From Prochilodus magdalenae (taxonomy: Eukaryota; Chordata; Actinopteri; Characiformes; Prochilodontidae): a DNA stretch of 64,000 nt. The stretch lies in contig JAMWET010003453.1 in NCBI GenBank assembly GCA_024036415.1, positions 101,001 through 165,000 on the forward strand, given 5' to 3'. The notes below the pieces were generated by a model. The model did no database searches. It saw only the letters and a list, made by a program, of their open reading frames with translations, and was not told the DNA's origin. Both the position numbers and the translations under genes were made by a program. This document shows, in pieces, positions 24,938 through 35,879 of this stretch; within the stretch, counting starts at the first letter, position 1, and every line of letters begins with the position of its first letter.

Positions 24938-25268
24938 CTGCCAGCCAGTTGGTGAAGAAGTGCTGCAGCATTGAGGCAGGCACACACACAATGGCAATGA
25001 GAAGATCACTGAGTGCCAAAGAGCAGATGAAGAACGTGCTGGGGGACTGCAGAGCCTTCTTACGGCAGAGAAGCACCAACACAGCCCCATTTCCCACTAC
25101 AGCAAGGCCAAAGATGAGCACGTAAAGGAGGCCAAATACTGGCAGCAAGGCCCCTGGGAGCCGGGGCACTGCCACTAGTGGAGGGATGGAGTACTCCTGG
25201 ATGAACTGCCACCGAGAGAGGTTAGATGCCTCCAGCATCAGGTCTAGAAGCTGAGAGGTAAGATTCAT
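24938..25268 (-). CDS. qrfpr: QRFP-receptor-like GPCR, coding exon 1 (N-terminus, TM1, TM2)
   Basis: The exon starts at an ATG in an acceptable context (AAAAATGAA) and encodes an extracellular N-terminus with two N-glycosylation sites (NLT at residue 2, NLS at about 16). The family-specific block SRWQFIQEYSIPPLV follows, comparable to TREQFIALYRLRPLV in human QRFPR. Next come TM1 with the conserved GN pair (VVGNGAVL) and TM2 with FICSLALSDLLI, nearly identical to human. The donor is GGCAG|GTAAGC at 24937-24936, phase 1. The receptor binds 26RFa/QRFP-type RFamide peptides in vertebrates and signals through G proteins at the cell surface. Teleosts carry several paralogues and I cannot say which one this is. 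Exons 1-5 sum to 883 nt with no phase error. Confidence 0.93.
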
Positions 25269-25431
25269 TTTTGCAGACTGACGGCTCTTTGGTTAGCAAC
25301 TTTGGCTTTTGTGTGGAGAAGATGTGAAGATGTGCTTTATTTAATCCAAGTCCAGGTGCAAATATGATGGACGGATGTCAAACAGCTTAGGAGTTGTATC
25401 TCACACTTCATCTTGACAGTGTTAACCACAC
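25269..25431 (-). other. Likely 5' untranslated part of the QRFPR-like coding exon 1
   Basis: A good acceptor (TTCTTTTAATCTGCAG) ends at 25433-25432 on the minus strand, 163 nt before the start codon. It could accept an upstream non-coding exon such as the candidate at 30553-30850. This is inferred from splice-site sequence only. Confidence 0.45.
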
Positions 25432-26984
25432 CTGCAGATTAAAAGAATTGCTTTGTCAGGGGTTAGTTGATCACAGTGGGATTTAAAGGCAAAAAAAAAT
25501 ATGAATAATATTTTACATGAATATTTGACATATTTCAGTTAATTAATATTTCCTCTCACCCTTAATGATTTATTCAAATATGTTGTCACAGCCACAGCTT
25601 TACAACCCTAAGGCTTATCCACTTAACCGATACACATGTAATTTTTCAGTACACTGTTTCAACACCACAAATAAGCTACTTAAGCCAAAAAATAAAGAGA
25701 TTTGTGTTTTACATCAGAAGCTAACGTTGTTTTTAGTATGGTCTAGTGCTTACAGGTTTAAAAAATGGTTTAGCAATTAACACAAAATAAAATTAACACT
25801 TTTTTTGGTTCCCCATAGGTAATTACATAAGTCAGCACATTTGGGGTGTAGTTTGGAACTGAAGTTACAAGGCTAATATTGCTAACAAACATTTTTATTT
25901 ATTATTATTATTATTGTGTTTGTAAAGCGTCCTAGGGTTTGTGAAAGGTTTGTGAGGTGTAAACTATTATTATTATTATTATTATTATTATAATTATTAT
26001 AAACCAAACGGCCACTAAAAAAATTATTCAGCCAAAAATGTTATTCTATGCATGATCGATTACATTAAAAAACATAAACAGATTCATGAAATAAGATTGA
26101 GAACAGGCAGTTAACAAAGCCCGAAGACTAGATATCATCCTTGCTTACAAATGCTGCCTTCATGGTGGTTGTTTAAATTTGCATAGCTGGGGCAGTGACT
26201 AAGCTTGGCTGAAAACATCTTTTAGAGCTGCTACCAAAAGCTGAGAGATGGGAAGGATGAGCTCATCTCTGAACGCAGACACACCATGATAAGAGTGATG
26301 CAAAGCTGAAGAAACAAGACCTAGTCAAAGCCCCGTAGTTTTAATGAGATACAACTCCCGCCGTGCTTAGGGGCTTGCTAAAAAGCCATAAGGCACCTGT
26401 AGGAATAACAAAATGGCAGGAAAGGCTTAAGGCGATATCCTACTGGTGCTTTTAGATCATTGTTGGGCCTGAGGTGCTACTCGGTTGAATTGGCTCATGA
26501 CTCATGTGCACTATGTTCTGTACCAGAGGCTGAATTCTCTGGAGCTTTCAGGGGCTGTTACGTATTTGTTTGAGCACAGCAATTTTTAACCCACAGTATA
26601 TCTGTTACAGAAGAGACAGTTTCCTAGAGACAAATAAAGGCCACTAGGTAACCAATGGAGATTCTGCACTGACTTTTTTACTCTTGGTCTCACAATTATA
26701 TCTACTCAGATGCTACAAAATGAAAACATTAAAGTGTTAAAGGTAGTGGATCAGGTTACTTGCAAATCAGTCCCTTAACCCCAACAACAGCATGGCTAAG
26801 TCGGATGATTAACTTTGACACATGGTGTTATAGCTTTTATCCATACACACTAACTCAGCCGGGAAAGGAAACCAGTAAAAGTTGCTGATCAATCATTTTA
26901 TGGCCAGTTCCAATTTCTTGAGTTGATTTTTTAAAAATAAACATTGTATGAGTGAAATGTCGATTACTTTGTACCATCTAGCTA

Positions 26985-27240
26985 CCATATCGCCACTGTC
27001 CAAAGAAAAACCAGTATCTCCAAAATAGCAACTTTACAGGAAAGGCCAAAATCCAATTTAATTCTAATGCAAGTCAATGGAACCAGACTTTCTCCGAGTG
27101 ATCTTTGGGCCATTTCTGTTGGTCCATTCATCATGAAATTCACACACAGTATAAACAGCAGCTCATGTGATCAAATGATACATAAAAGTGAAAATCGTCA
27201 AAAATGGAGATACATGTTTTCATTGGACAGCGACGATGTG
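26985..27240. mobile_element. MITE with about 40-bp inverted ends, copy A
   Basis: The left end carries cgccactgtccaaagaaaaa then agtatctccaaaa. The right end is its imperfect reverse complement (tggagatacatgttttcatt then ggacagcgacgatg). The interior is non-coding and includes ttaatgcaagtcaatggaac. A second copy enters at the right edge of the window (63895-64000) with the same left end and the same internal words. Confidence 0.75.
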
Positions 27241-29062
27241 AATAACCCAACTAAGAATTTTATCAGGTATATCAGAGTTGGCTGTTCAATACTAAGATTT
27301 GACTCTTTGTATATACAGTTTTTTTTTTGTAAATATTCGAATCATGGGAACATATTTTTGAGCCTTAAAAAAGCTGGCTGAATCTGATGTACATGCTTCT
27401 GGCTTGTTTAATTGTTTTAAACTGTTTAATACTTTTTCATTGCAAACATGTGCGTGCACATTAACAATCCAAGCCTGCCCTCAATTTTATTTACTTTAAA
27501 AATCAAATTAAAATTAATCAAATTAATAAATCGGTTTATTCCAGATCTCTGTGCAGCAATTCCCCTATTCCAATCTTGACTAATTCTAACCACGTAACTC
27601 TAATTAAAGGTTTTACATAGCTATCCCAGTAATGCCATTATAACCAAGGCTTTTCTAGGCACTGTGGCATAAATTCCAGTACTGCCTCAGCTGCTAGTTA
27701 CCTTCAATCCACCACTTAAGTAACACATTTGACTCTCTGAGACCTGAAGCTTTAAAAAGAAGCTTTGGGGAATATTGGATGAGGAGCAGAAAATTGGTTT
27801 AGGGAATCTCAGTTGAGGGATTAAGGTTGCCGAAAGGTAGGGAATGGAACCTGGGTCTGTCAGAGGCCCTGTTTTACTTTATGATTAATGCACTTGAATG
27901 TTGTACTCAGCATTTCTGTGTCATTAATCTATTACATGTGTAGGCAAATTTAAAATCCTATCCTTAAAGAGTTTACTCTTGAACTGCATGGTCCATTAGG
28001 CCTAGTCTTAGACAGAGCTGCTATGTTAGTTGTACCTCACAGGCTTGGGTTTAACATTTGTCTGTCGAATCAGACCTATGACAGTCCGACGATCTTGGCT
28101 AAATCAACTAGTCTAGTTGTAGCATACGATCCAAAAGATTCTTTTTTTATGTATTTGCACCATAATATAAAGTACATAAAAGTACAACAAAAAAAAAAAA
28201 GCCATTTATTAATACCATAACCACAACCACTGGTCAATTTAGTAACTCCACCTACCCCTACTGCCATTCCCTGTTTTATCAGTTCCACTTATCATATAGC
28301 AGCACTTTGTAGTTGTACACTTACAGATGGCCGTCCGTCTGTTTCTCTATAGAATTTGTCAGTCCTGATTCATGCCAATTTGAAAAGCAATCACTACAGT
28401 GAAGGAGTTCAAATTGCAGTGCACACATGACTTTAGTTTTTCATAGTAACATGCAGAATATATGCCAAAGTGGTACAGCAAACCCTCTATTATATGGCTG
28501 TCACATCTTTTCATTGAAAAACTATTTATTTGGTGAAATTATGCCAGAATTGAATACAGTCTATTTTTAAAGCAGGGTAATACAATATTGCTGTCCACAG
28601 TTCAGTACTTTAAACACGTTAAATTAGTGTGCTCATATTTTCCTCACATCTTCCACATGTTTGTGTGTTCAAAAGCAATCTCATATGTACTGCATTTTGC
28701 TGTTTTGACTGCATATACATAAGTCAAATTGGTAAACGATGAGAAAACAATGTGATATAGGCTTTCATTTTGGCACATACTCTATCATACCTGCACTGAA
28801 TTTAATCCTTTTCATGAATTATGACTGCATTTAAATAAGGAAAATCTGTTTATCAAAATCAGTGGTTCTCAACTCCGGTCCGGTCCAAGACTCACCAAAC
28901 ATCAATCTGATGTAAGAATGACGTTGGAGATGAAAGTTCAACAAATGGACAGATTTAGAATTTCGATTGGAAAACAAAACGGATATCCATCATAAAGAAA
29001 TGTTGGGCTGACATCAAGCTCCAGGGTAAGGAAAAGGAATCATATATATATATATATATATT

Positions 29063-29345
29063 TTAGATTTTGATCCCTTATTGATCCCACAGTGGGGAAA
29101 TTTAGTATTTTGCATTTAACCCATCCGTGAACACCCACATACACACTTACTAGTGAACACACACACTAGGGGGCAGTGAGCACACTTACCCAGAGTGGTG
29201 GGCAGCCCTATCCACGGCGCCCGGGGAGCAGTTGGTGGTAAGGTGCCTTGCTCAAGGGCACCTCAGTCGTTACTGTCAGTTCAGGGAATCGAACCGGCGA
29301 CCCTCTGGTCACAAGGCTGGTTCCCTAACCTCCAGCCCACAACTA
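29063..29345. repeat. Dispersed repeat, copy B
   Basis: This is the longer copy of the repeat at 6622-6804. The left part contains tattgatcccacagtgggg and a run of cacacac words. The right part matches copy A through aacctccagcccac. The orientation is the same as copy A. An AT run and an atatata stretch flank it. Confidence 0.75.
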
Positions 29346-29499
29346 CCCCATATATATAGATAAATAGAACATCAGCTGCATGCTGAACATGCCCTATTAC
29401 AGAAACGTTGCAAAGACAAAGCAGCTAGTACTAAAGTTAGCAAGAGCATTTTTTTTTAAAAGGAATGATTTGTTCTTTAGAAAAAAGATGACCAATTTG

Positions 29500-29965
29500 G
29501 CACGAATTCCTCTTCATATTAGTCAACAAGCAGCACATCTGTCACTGCAGTGCTGAGAGTGATCCGCCACCCAGATAATACCTGCACTGTGGTGGTCTTA
29601 TGGGGGTCCTGACCATTGGGGAACAGGGTAAGAAAGTATAACAGATGGACTACAATCTGTAACTGCACAACTGCATGCTTAACAGATTCAAACCAATAAG
29701 ATTCTGTCAGACTTAACAACAGAACCCTTTTGGTCCAATGAGAAATGTTCTTTTTTTGAAAATGGTTCCATACAGTAATAAAAATGGGTTCTGCTATTGT
29801 TACAATGTCAAGCTGGCAAGGACAGAAGAACCCTTTTAGGGACAATACATGGTTCTATATAGAACCTTTTTGAAAACTATTCCATATGGAACCAAAAAGG
29901 GTTCGGTTATTGTTATGATGTCAAGTTTGGAACAATAACAGAACCTTTTCGATGAGGTATAGAAG
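29500..29965. repeat. Compound dispersed repeats, non-coding
   Basis: About 29535-29640 (gtcactgcagtgctgagagt then gatccgccacccagataata) looks like a common otophysan fish repeat. About 29700-29965 is rich in short inverted words such as ggttctatatagaacc, cagaaccctttt and aaaagggttc, a pattern typical of palindromic MITEs. The boundary between the two is not resolved, and family names are not assigned. Confidence 0.5.
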
Positions 29966-30044
29966 CATTTAAAAAATGTTTAGAATTTATTTTATTATAA
30001 TTTTTATTTTATAATAATTATTATTATTATTAATATTATTATTA

Positions 30045-30245
30045 TCTCATACTTATGACTTACAATCTCATAAGTATGACACTGACTTAGCATCTCATAA
30101 TTATGACTTTAGTGTCTCATAATTATGACTTACTATCTCATAATTATGACTTAGCATCTTATAATTATGACTTGGCATCTCATAATTATGACTTAGCGTC
30201 TCATAATTATGACTTACTATCTCATAATTATAATTTTCTATTTTA
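30045..30245. repeat. Tandem repeat, about 20-bp unit (ctcataattatgactta)
   Basis: Around nine copies of a catctcataattatgactta-type unit occur, varying mainly in the gcatct/actatct/agtgtct part. The unit contains the palindrome ataattat, so the strand can fold locally. It is non-coding. Confidence 0.9.
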
Positions 30246-30552
30246 TAATATGACTTAATAGATAGTAGTTTAGTTTAGTAGATTTTTTGTGTGTGTGTGG
30301 TGGAATTGGGCTTCTGTAGTATTGAGGTGTGGCTGTGGTGTGAATTATCTGTGGAAATCATAAAGATGCATATATAGGTGTTTAATCACAACCAAGACGA
30401 GATCCTGATTGAACGGACTAAAATAAAGGTCGAGTTACAGCGATAAAATAAACACCAGCAGTAAGAAAGTAGCTTTTATCCAGCCATTATTAACAACATA
30501 TGCTAAAACTCATCCAATTACAGCAAAACAACTTACTGACTTCCATACTTAC

Positions 30553-30830
30553 TCTGAGCTCCTCGGAGAAATGAGCTCCTATTGCTTTCCGGCTGACACA
30601 AACGGAGAAAACTTTGTTTTTGGAGAAGAATCGGTCAAATAAATGAGGCTGTTCCGTCGTCCCTCTGTGCCTGGTCGTCCCTCTGTGCCTTGTCGTCCCT
30701 CTGTGTCTTGTTGTCCGTTTCTCCTCTCGCTCTGTAGAGAATAACGGTCTGAGGGAGCGCGCGGGCTTCGGTGCTGCGCGAGAGATATCAGAGCTTTGGC
30801 GCCAACACTCGGGCGCGCGGGAAGGAGGAG
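30553..30830 (-). other. Candidate non-coding first exon, minus strand
   Basis: Reading the minus strand away from the CpG-rich patch gives GC-rich leader-like sequence, three 18-bp repeats (plus-strand words ccctctgtgccttgtcgt, about 30655-30720) and then a strong donor, CTCAGA|GTAAGTA, at 30552-30551. No convincing coding frame exists. The next acceptor that makes sense is at 25433-25432, just before the receptor start codon. The transcription start is unknown, so the right limit is approximate. Confidence 0.4.
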
Positions 30831-30860
30831 CCAGGCGTCACCATAGCGACGCTGATAAAT
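30730..30860. promoter_or_regulatory. CpG-rich promoter-like patch with E2F-like and RFX X-box-like sites
   Basis: This is the only markedly GC- and CpG-rich stretch in tens of kilobases (gagcgcgcgggcttcgg, gctgcgcgagag, cgggcgcgcgggaagg). It contains TTTGGCGCCAA at 30795-30805, which fits the E2F consensus TTTSGCGC and is nearly palindromic. It also contains GTCACCATAGCGAC at 30837-30850, which fits an RFX X-box (GTNRCC-2-RGYRAC). The arrangement is typical of a broad vertebrate CpG promoter and could fire in either direction. Confidence 0.55.
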
Positions 30861-31046
30861 AATGGTAGGGGTCATGTTTTTACGGACGTGCCTCAACTCT
30901 GAATAAGCCATGCGCCAGAGTTCACCACTGTTATTAATAGCCACACCAAATAGGTCGATGGTATGACGATATATGGTCGATATATTTCCTAAGTCCATGT
31001 GGTTTAGGAAATACATTATTATTATTATTATTAGTCGTAGTTGTAA

Positions 31047-31077
<31 letters not shown>

Positions 31078-31118
31078 GTTGATGTTCTACAATACCCCCA
31101 TTTATACAAATTTGTCAA

Positions 31119-32111
31119 AATAAATTAAATTTTTCCTCAAATTCTACAGTTAAACCTCCACCAAAGTCTAGCAAACATCAGGTGGTGTAACCTCCAACCA
31201 TTTACGTGACAGTGTTTAATATTTAATTCCCAGTCAAAATACCAATTAAGTACAAATTATTATTATTTTATTTATGAAGATTTAATTCACTTGCACGATT
31301 AAGGAAAAGAAGTTATAAAATAAAAACTGGAGTTTAAAAAAACAATAGCTACAGAGAAAATAAAACAGCTAACAACCACCTGGAAGACCTGGCAAACCAG
31401 CAACACTGTCACCATTAGATAAGGCCCAATATCATACTAGATAGTAGATGTGTATGTTGAAATACTTCGGTTTTGTGCTTATATTGACCATAACCTTTCT
31501 TTTGGCCTGGGTTGCCATGTAGTGCATTTATGCTTACTTATGTCTGTCTATTGTTCTCTCTAGGTATCGGGTATATATCTAGGTATAGGTTTTGTGTGGA
31601 TTTGCATTCTAAAATGTATTACAGCGTAATTCATAATACAGCGCAAACACAAGTATAACTAGGAAAGGGCACTTCCTGAAGAACATGCAGAGTGATGGCG
31701 CAGCTTAATCTTATTGCTAGCCAGTTTGTCAAAGTGTTGCTAAAAATGAATGTGAGTCTATGGCAGGAATGAGAGATGAATAAACAATGCGTAAAGGAGT
31801 GTGGGTCAGGATGGCTGGTGGATTAGAGGGGCCTGCCCTGAGTGAGCACATGCAGTTAAAAGAAACAATAGAACATACATGGCATACAGTGAATGGGTCT
31901 TTATGGGAGGAAAGAGTGAAGGGGATGAACATGGGTCAGGCCAACACTGGATTTGTGCACGGGGGTCTGCTCTGAGTGTATGTGAACGGTGTTGGTACAG
32001 TAGATTGGCGTGCACTTTTCCACCCCATTCATTCTTATTCAGAAACGTTTTTTTTTTTCACACCATTCCCTGTCAGACTGAACATTCCAAAGTTGGAACA
32101 GTGTTGATATC
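31119..32111. other. Intergenic stretch, no gene seen
   Basis: AT-rich intergenic sequence. About 31776-31980 contains two words (gtgtgggtcaggatggctgg and gaacatgggtcaggcc) related to the 8-kb minisatellite family. ATT and GTT/GGT triplet runs lie just left, at 31017-31080. Open frames on both strands between 31730 and 32410 overlap one another and are not supported as genes. Confidence 0.5.
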
Positions 32112-32509
32112 TGTCACGTCCTGCCTTGACTTGCCCTTGTTTGTCTGTTTTCACTGGTTTTGTTTCCTGACACTACCATGTGCCTTTTGTTGTCCTGTTC
32201 CATGTGCTTCTGTTTTTTGGTTTGGTTTATGGCTCCTCCTGTCTCCGCCCCTTTGTCAGCCCCCTCACCTGTCCTTGGTTTGTAGCTCCGCCCCTTCCCA
32301 GGTGTTCCTTGTTAGTCCTTATTCGCTTATAGTCCCCTGTGTTCTTGCTTGGTGTTTTGTCTCCATGTTGGTTATTTGTCCTCATCTCTGTTGTTTTTGT
32401 AAGATGGTTTAGTGATTCTGGTTTTCTTGATTTTATTTTGTCTTATTTGTTCTCTTCATTAAATCCTTGCGCTTACATCCCGCCGCCTTGTCTTGACCCC
32501 CATGTGACA
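32112..32509 (+). mobile_element. Solo LTR (398 bp) with 5-bp target duplication
   Basis: The element begins TGTCACGTCC and ends CATGTGACA, so it has TG...CA termini with short inverted ends (TGTCAC/GTGACA). It is flanked by ATATC on both sides (32107-32111 and 32510-32514). It has the promoter-like GC boxes (ctccgcccctt) and a late attaaa polyadenylation-like signal expected of an LTR. No internal retroelement sequence is present, so it is a solo LTR left by recombination. Superfamily was not determined. Confidence 0.85.
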
Positions 32510-33336
32510 ATATCACACAAACTGCTGGACTAGTTAGTGGACAAAAAATCTCTTGAACAAGAAACCAAAGAAAACGAAGAGTATAAATTGGAAAACAATT
32601 GTGTTGCACATTGTGGCATCCCTAATGACAATATCACAGCACTGTGTAATGCTAAACCTGCACTTTGTTTACCAAATTACCACCACAAGCACCAACGCAG
32701 CCCCTCTTTCTACGCTGGAGCCGAATCCCATACACCTCCCTGCTCCCTACATAGTGCACTGTGAAGGAATTTAAATACTGGCTCCTGCAGCCCATCACTG
32801 TTAGTCTGTAGGAGCTGGAATTCCAGAAGTACACTATATAGTAAGTATGGAGGTGTTTGAGACGTAATGCTACGCCTGACTGAAACACACAGACGTTGAA
32901 ATGACGTCCTTTAGATGTTTATACTGCAGGTTTACAGTGAATCATACTGTAAGTACTTTAATCCAAGCCTGTAATATTAAAGATGGAGTTGTTTAGCATG
33001 CTTGCTATCTTTTAGCCTGTTAGCTAGCTGACCAGACCAGTTCTAGATAAGCAAATAAGTTAATCAGCCCAGCAGTGTAAACAGAACCAGGCTCTTACTC
33101 CATCAGTACACTTGATGCTCCATGTAAGTCTAAGCGTATTCCATTGGCAGCACAAGGATTTCAGTGGTGTGGTCAGTAATACAGAGTTCAGGTGTTGTAT
33201 GGTGGAATATGTGTGTGTTACATGACTGTGTTTTTTAATATCCATCTTATGAATGTGTGGTTGCAGCTTACATTTTCTTGGTGACAAAAATAAATGTATA
33301 TCATTTTGAAAGCAATGAAGCAAATAACAATACATT

Positions 33337-33528
33337 GAGCAGATGCTTGCAGACGTACATCAAATCCATTTTAATGAGAATGTTTTACCTTTATTTGACC
33401 AAAATGACCAAAATTCAGTGGACTCTATGAAAGAGGAAATTGTTATCAATAAATAACGGCTAATAACAGCGAATAAAAGCCCTTATATGAATGTCAAATG
33501 TCAAATTATCACACTAAACAAATGAAAA
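33337..33528. repeat. Duplicated intergenic block, copy 1
   Basis: The stretch from agatgcttgcagacgtacat through aattatcacactaaacaaa is similar to 34714-34905 with many scattered substitutions and small gaps. The orientation is the same and the spacing is about 1.38 kb. Copy 2 is flanked by another pair of similar segments (about 34595 and 34915), so the area has duplicated more than once. Confidence 0.7.
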
Positions 33529-34713
33529 TAACCTCAGGTAAGAGCCATGAAAGTTCAAATTGGAAGCGTGCTGACAGATGTAGGTGGACAGCTCAGCATT
33601 GTTGCCCTTAAAAAAAAAAAATAGACTAAAATGGGCACAGACGTCAAATGAAACCTCTCTGGCGAGCAGGTACTGTCAGCATGGTGGTGACTTTATTCTG
33701 CCTGAAAAGAAATGGTCCAAACATCCACTAGAAAAAGTTAATGACGGCACCAGAGAGACTGAGCCTGGTCAGGAGGTTCAGAGGGCAGCTTCGGGTATAC
33801 TGGCAGTCACATTTGGAGAGATGTGGGGACAGGATGCGAAGCCTGTAGATACACTGAAAACAGAGAAGGAAAACAGTCGACACCAAGGACGAAGAAGAAA
33901 GTCTGGCTGAAATCCAAAAAACCTAAGAAGATAATTGTCAATATGAAGCAGGAACAAAGACACAGGGTCTTAACAAGACCAAACACCAAGCAGACACAAA
34001 GCCCACAGCCGGCTAACAAAAGGACAGGGCTGCAGAGTGTACACCAGCAGGACAAGGAGGTGACACGGACAAAAACAGATGGTGGTGAAGGCAAGAGGAA
34101 TAAATAAAGACCCACCCAGACAGAACCGAGGGAAGAAAAGTGCAGGGCAAGACAGGATGTTCTGTGGCTGTGGAGAAAGAGAGAGGTTAGGTTACGAGGT
34201 GCAAAAATGGAAACAGGTGAACTGATATCAGTTCAGATCTGATTAATGTACTCAATACTGCTGTTGCATTGTGGGTATGTGTTCAGAGAAACCTGGATGG
34301 CTTGATTTGAGGGTGGGGGTTGTGAGGCGTCAAACAAAAATGCAAAACATTGCAAATAATGTAAAATGGTCATTCCTTCTGACCTGTGATCTGGCTTTAG
34401 ACATTCTTCCAGAAAATTTTATTCTTCCTATTATTGACCTTTTCAATCCCATCCACATGTGAGATTCACACAGTTCATGGCAGAGAGCAAGTTCTGATCA
34501 GCACCCACAGAAGCAATCATGCATAATCAAGTGCTGTGGATTTTCGGTACAGCATGCTAAGCATTTGTTGGGGTCCGGCCAGGTTCACAGTCTTCCAGCC
34601 AAATTGAGGAGTTTAAAAATGTGGCCAAGTTTACAGGCTTTTACCAGCACAAGGTATATGAAGTTGAGCTTAAATCGTCATATCTTAGACTATAGGTTAT
34701 GATACACATAACA

Positions 34714-34905
34714 ATGCAATGCACAGATTCTTGCAGACGTACATAATGTCCATTTTAATGAGAACGTTTTACATTTATTTAACCAAAATGACCAAAATGT
34801 CTAATCCAATGGACCATGTGAATAAGAGGAGGTTGTTAGCAATAAATGAAGAACCTATTAAAATATTAAAATATCAAAAGTCAAATTATAACACTAAACA
34901 AAGGT
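34714..34905. repeat. Duplicated intergenic block, copy 2
   Basis: Direct counterpart of 33337-33528. Shared words include ttgcagacgtacat, tccattttaatgagaa, accaaaatgaccaaaat and cactaaacaaa. It is non-coding in both copies. Confidence 0.7.
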
Positions 34906-35879
34906 TCTTAGGTTAGCCTTCCAGCTAAATTGGGCTAGTGGTCAAGTTAGTGTAACAGTCTTTTACGAGTACAAGGTGTCTGAAGTTCGAAAACCTGAGC
35001 TTGGAATTTTTATAACTTCTTAAGCTAAAGGTGTCAAATCATGCAAATGTAAAGCTAACGTTATAACTGTTCCGGCCTGATACTCATGTTGTTGCTAGGA
35101 GCTGTATAAAATATCGATTATTTGTTGTTTAGATTAAATCGAATAATCAATTCTGCAGTGTGTTGGCCTTCCCAAACTGAATCCCTGAGGTTTTCTCAAG
35201 CCTTCAAGAAAAGCCTTCATCCCACATTTCCAGCATATAATAGCGGGTTCAGTCTTCAGGGAAATGGTTGAGGGGGGGATAAAATGGGTTAGGTGGAAAA
35301 TGGCATTCCAAGAGGAGGTAAAACCTTCTCAAGTGTCTTGGAAAAGCAGAAACCAGCCAAACTCATTATTCCTGACGTATTTTTAACCTACTCTTGACAA
35401 AGACTGCAACTTTGTTATGCAGCCTAAAGCAGCAGCAGAAGCTCAGGTAATCCATATGTGATGTATGGCAGGAAGGAGAAGAGCTCTCTATGAGCCTGTG
35501 TTAACCCTCACTGGATTGGTGCATTTGAATGCAGGGAAGCATTATCATTTCATGGCCTGCTATGGGTCATACACTTGAAACAATGGAATTGCGAACAGAT
35601 AGCATGCGGATGTGGGCCACTTGGTGCTGCTGGCCCGTGAACGGCACTAGCAAATCTGTTTAGCTCTCAGTGGTCTTAGTTCAAGGAGATGTACCATGTC
35701 AATCAAACTGTGGAAACGGGGCAACAAACAAGAATACACCAACTTACTTCCAGATCAGCGACAGAATCGGGCCATATGTGACAACACACCGTCACATCCC
35801 GAGTTGTCCTGCCTCTGTCTTTCTTTGGTTTCGTCTGTTTCCTAGGAGTTTCCTTCCCGTGTCATCAGACTCTCCTACC

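Larger units (their letters stand above)
25432..30552. other. Stretch between coding exon 1 and the upstream CpG-rich patch
   Basis: No exon or RNA gene was recognised. It contains ATT microsatellites at about 25900-26000, a palindromic MITE (26985-27240), an AT run at 29042-29060, dispersed repeats (29063-29345, 29500-29965) and a 20-bp tandem array (30045-30245). If the 30.8-kb promoter serves the receptor gene, this is its first intron. Confidence 0.5.
32515..35879. other. Intergenic stretch with a duplicated 0.2-kb unit
   Basis: No gene was recognised. The stretch holds the duplicated block at 33337-33528 / 34714-34905 and a related pair at about 34595-34710 / 34915-35050. On the minus strand, about 33890-34170 loosely resembles the 32.1-kb solo LTR (gcttggtgtttggtc words) and may be an old inverted relative. 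Overlapping open frames on both strands at 33580-34110 are most likely chance. Confidence 0.45.

Noticed and set aside
30579..31118. 179-codon minus-strand frame with Pro/Thr and Ile runs
   Set aside because: The runs are translated GGT/GTT and ATT microsatellites, and the rest crosses the CpG promoter patch.
31729..32412. Several overlapping frames up to 177 codons near the solo LTR
   Set aside because: They run through the LTR and repeat fragments. The hydrophobic-looking peptide is translated T-rich LTR sequence.
33584..34115. Overlapping open frames on both strands of about 100 codons
   Set aside because: Open frames overlap on both strands, composition is low-complexity, and the region may be an old LTR-like repeat.
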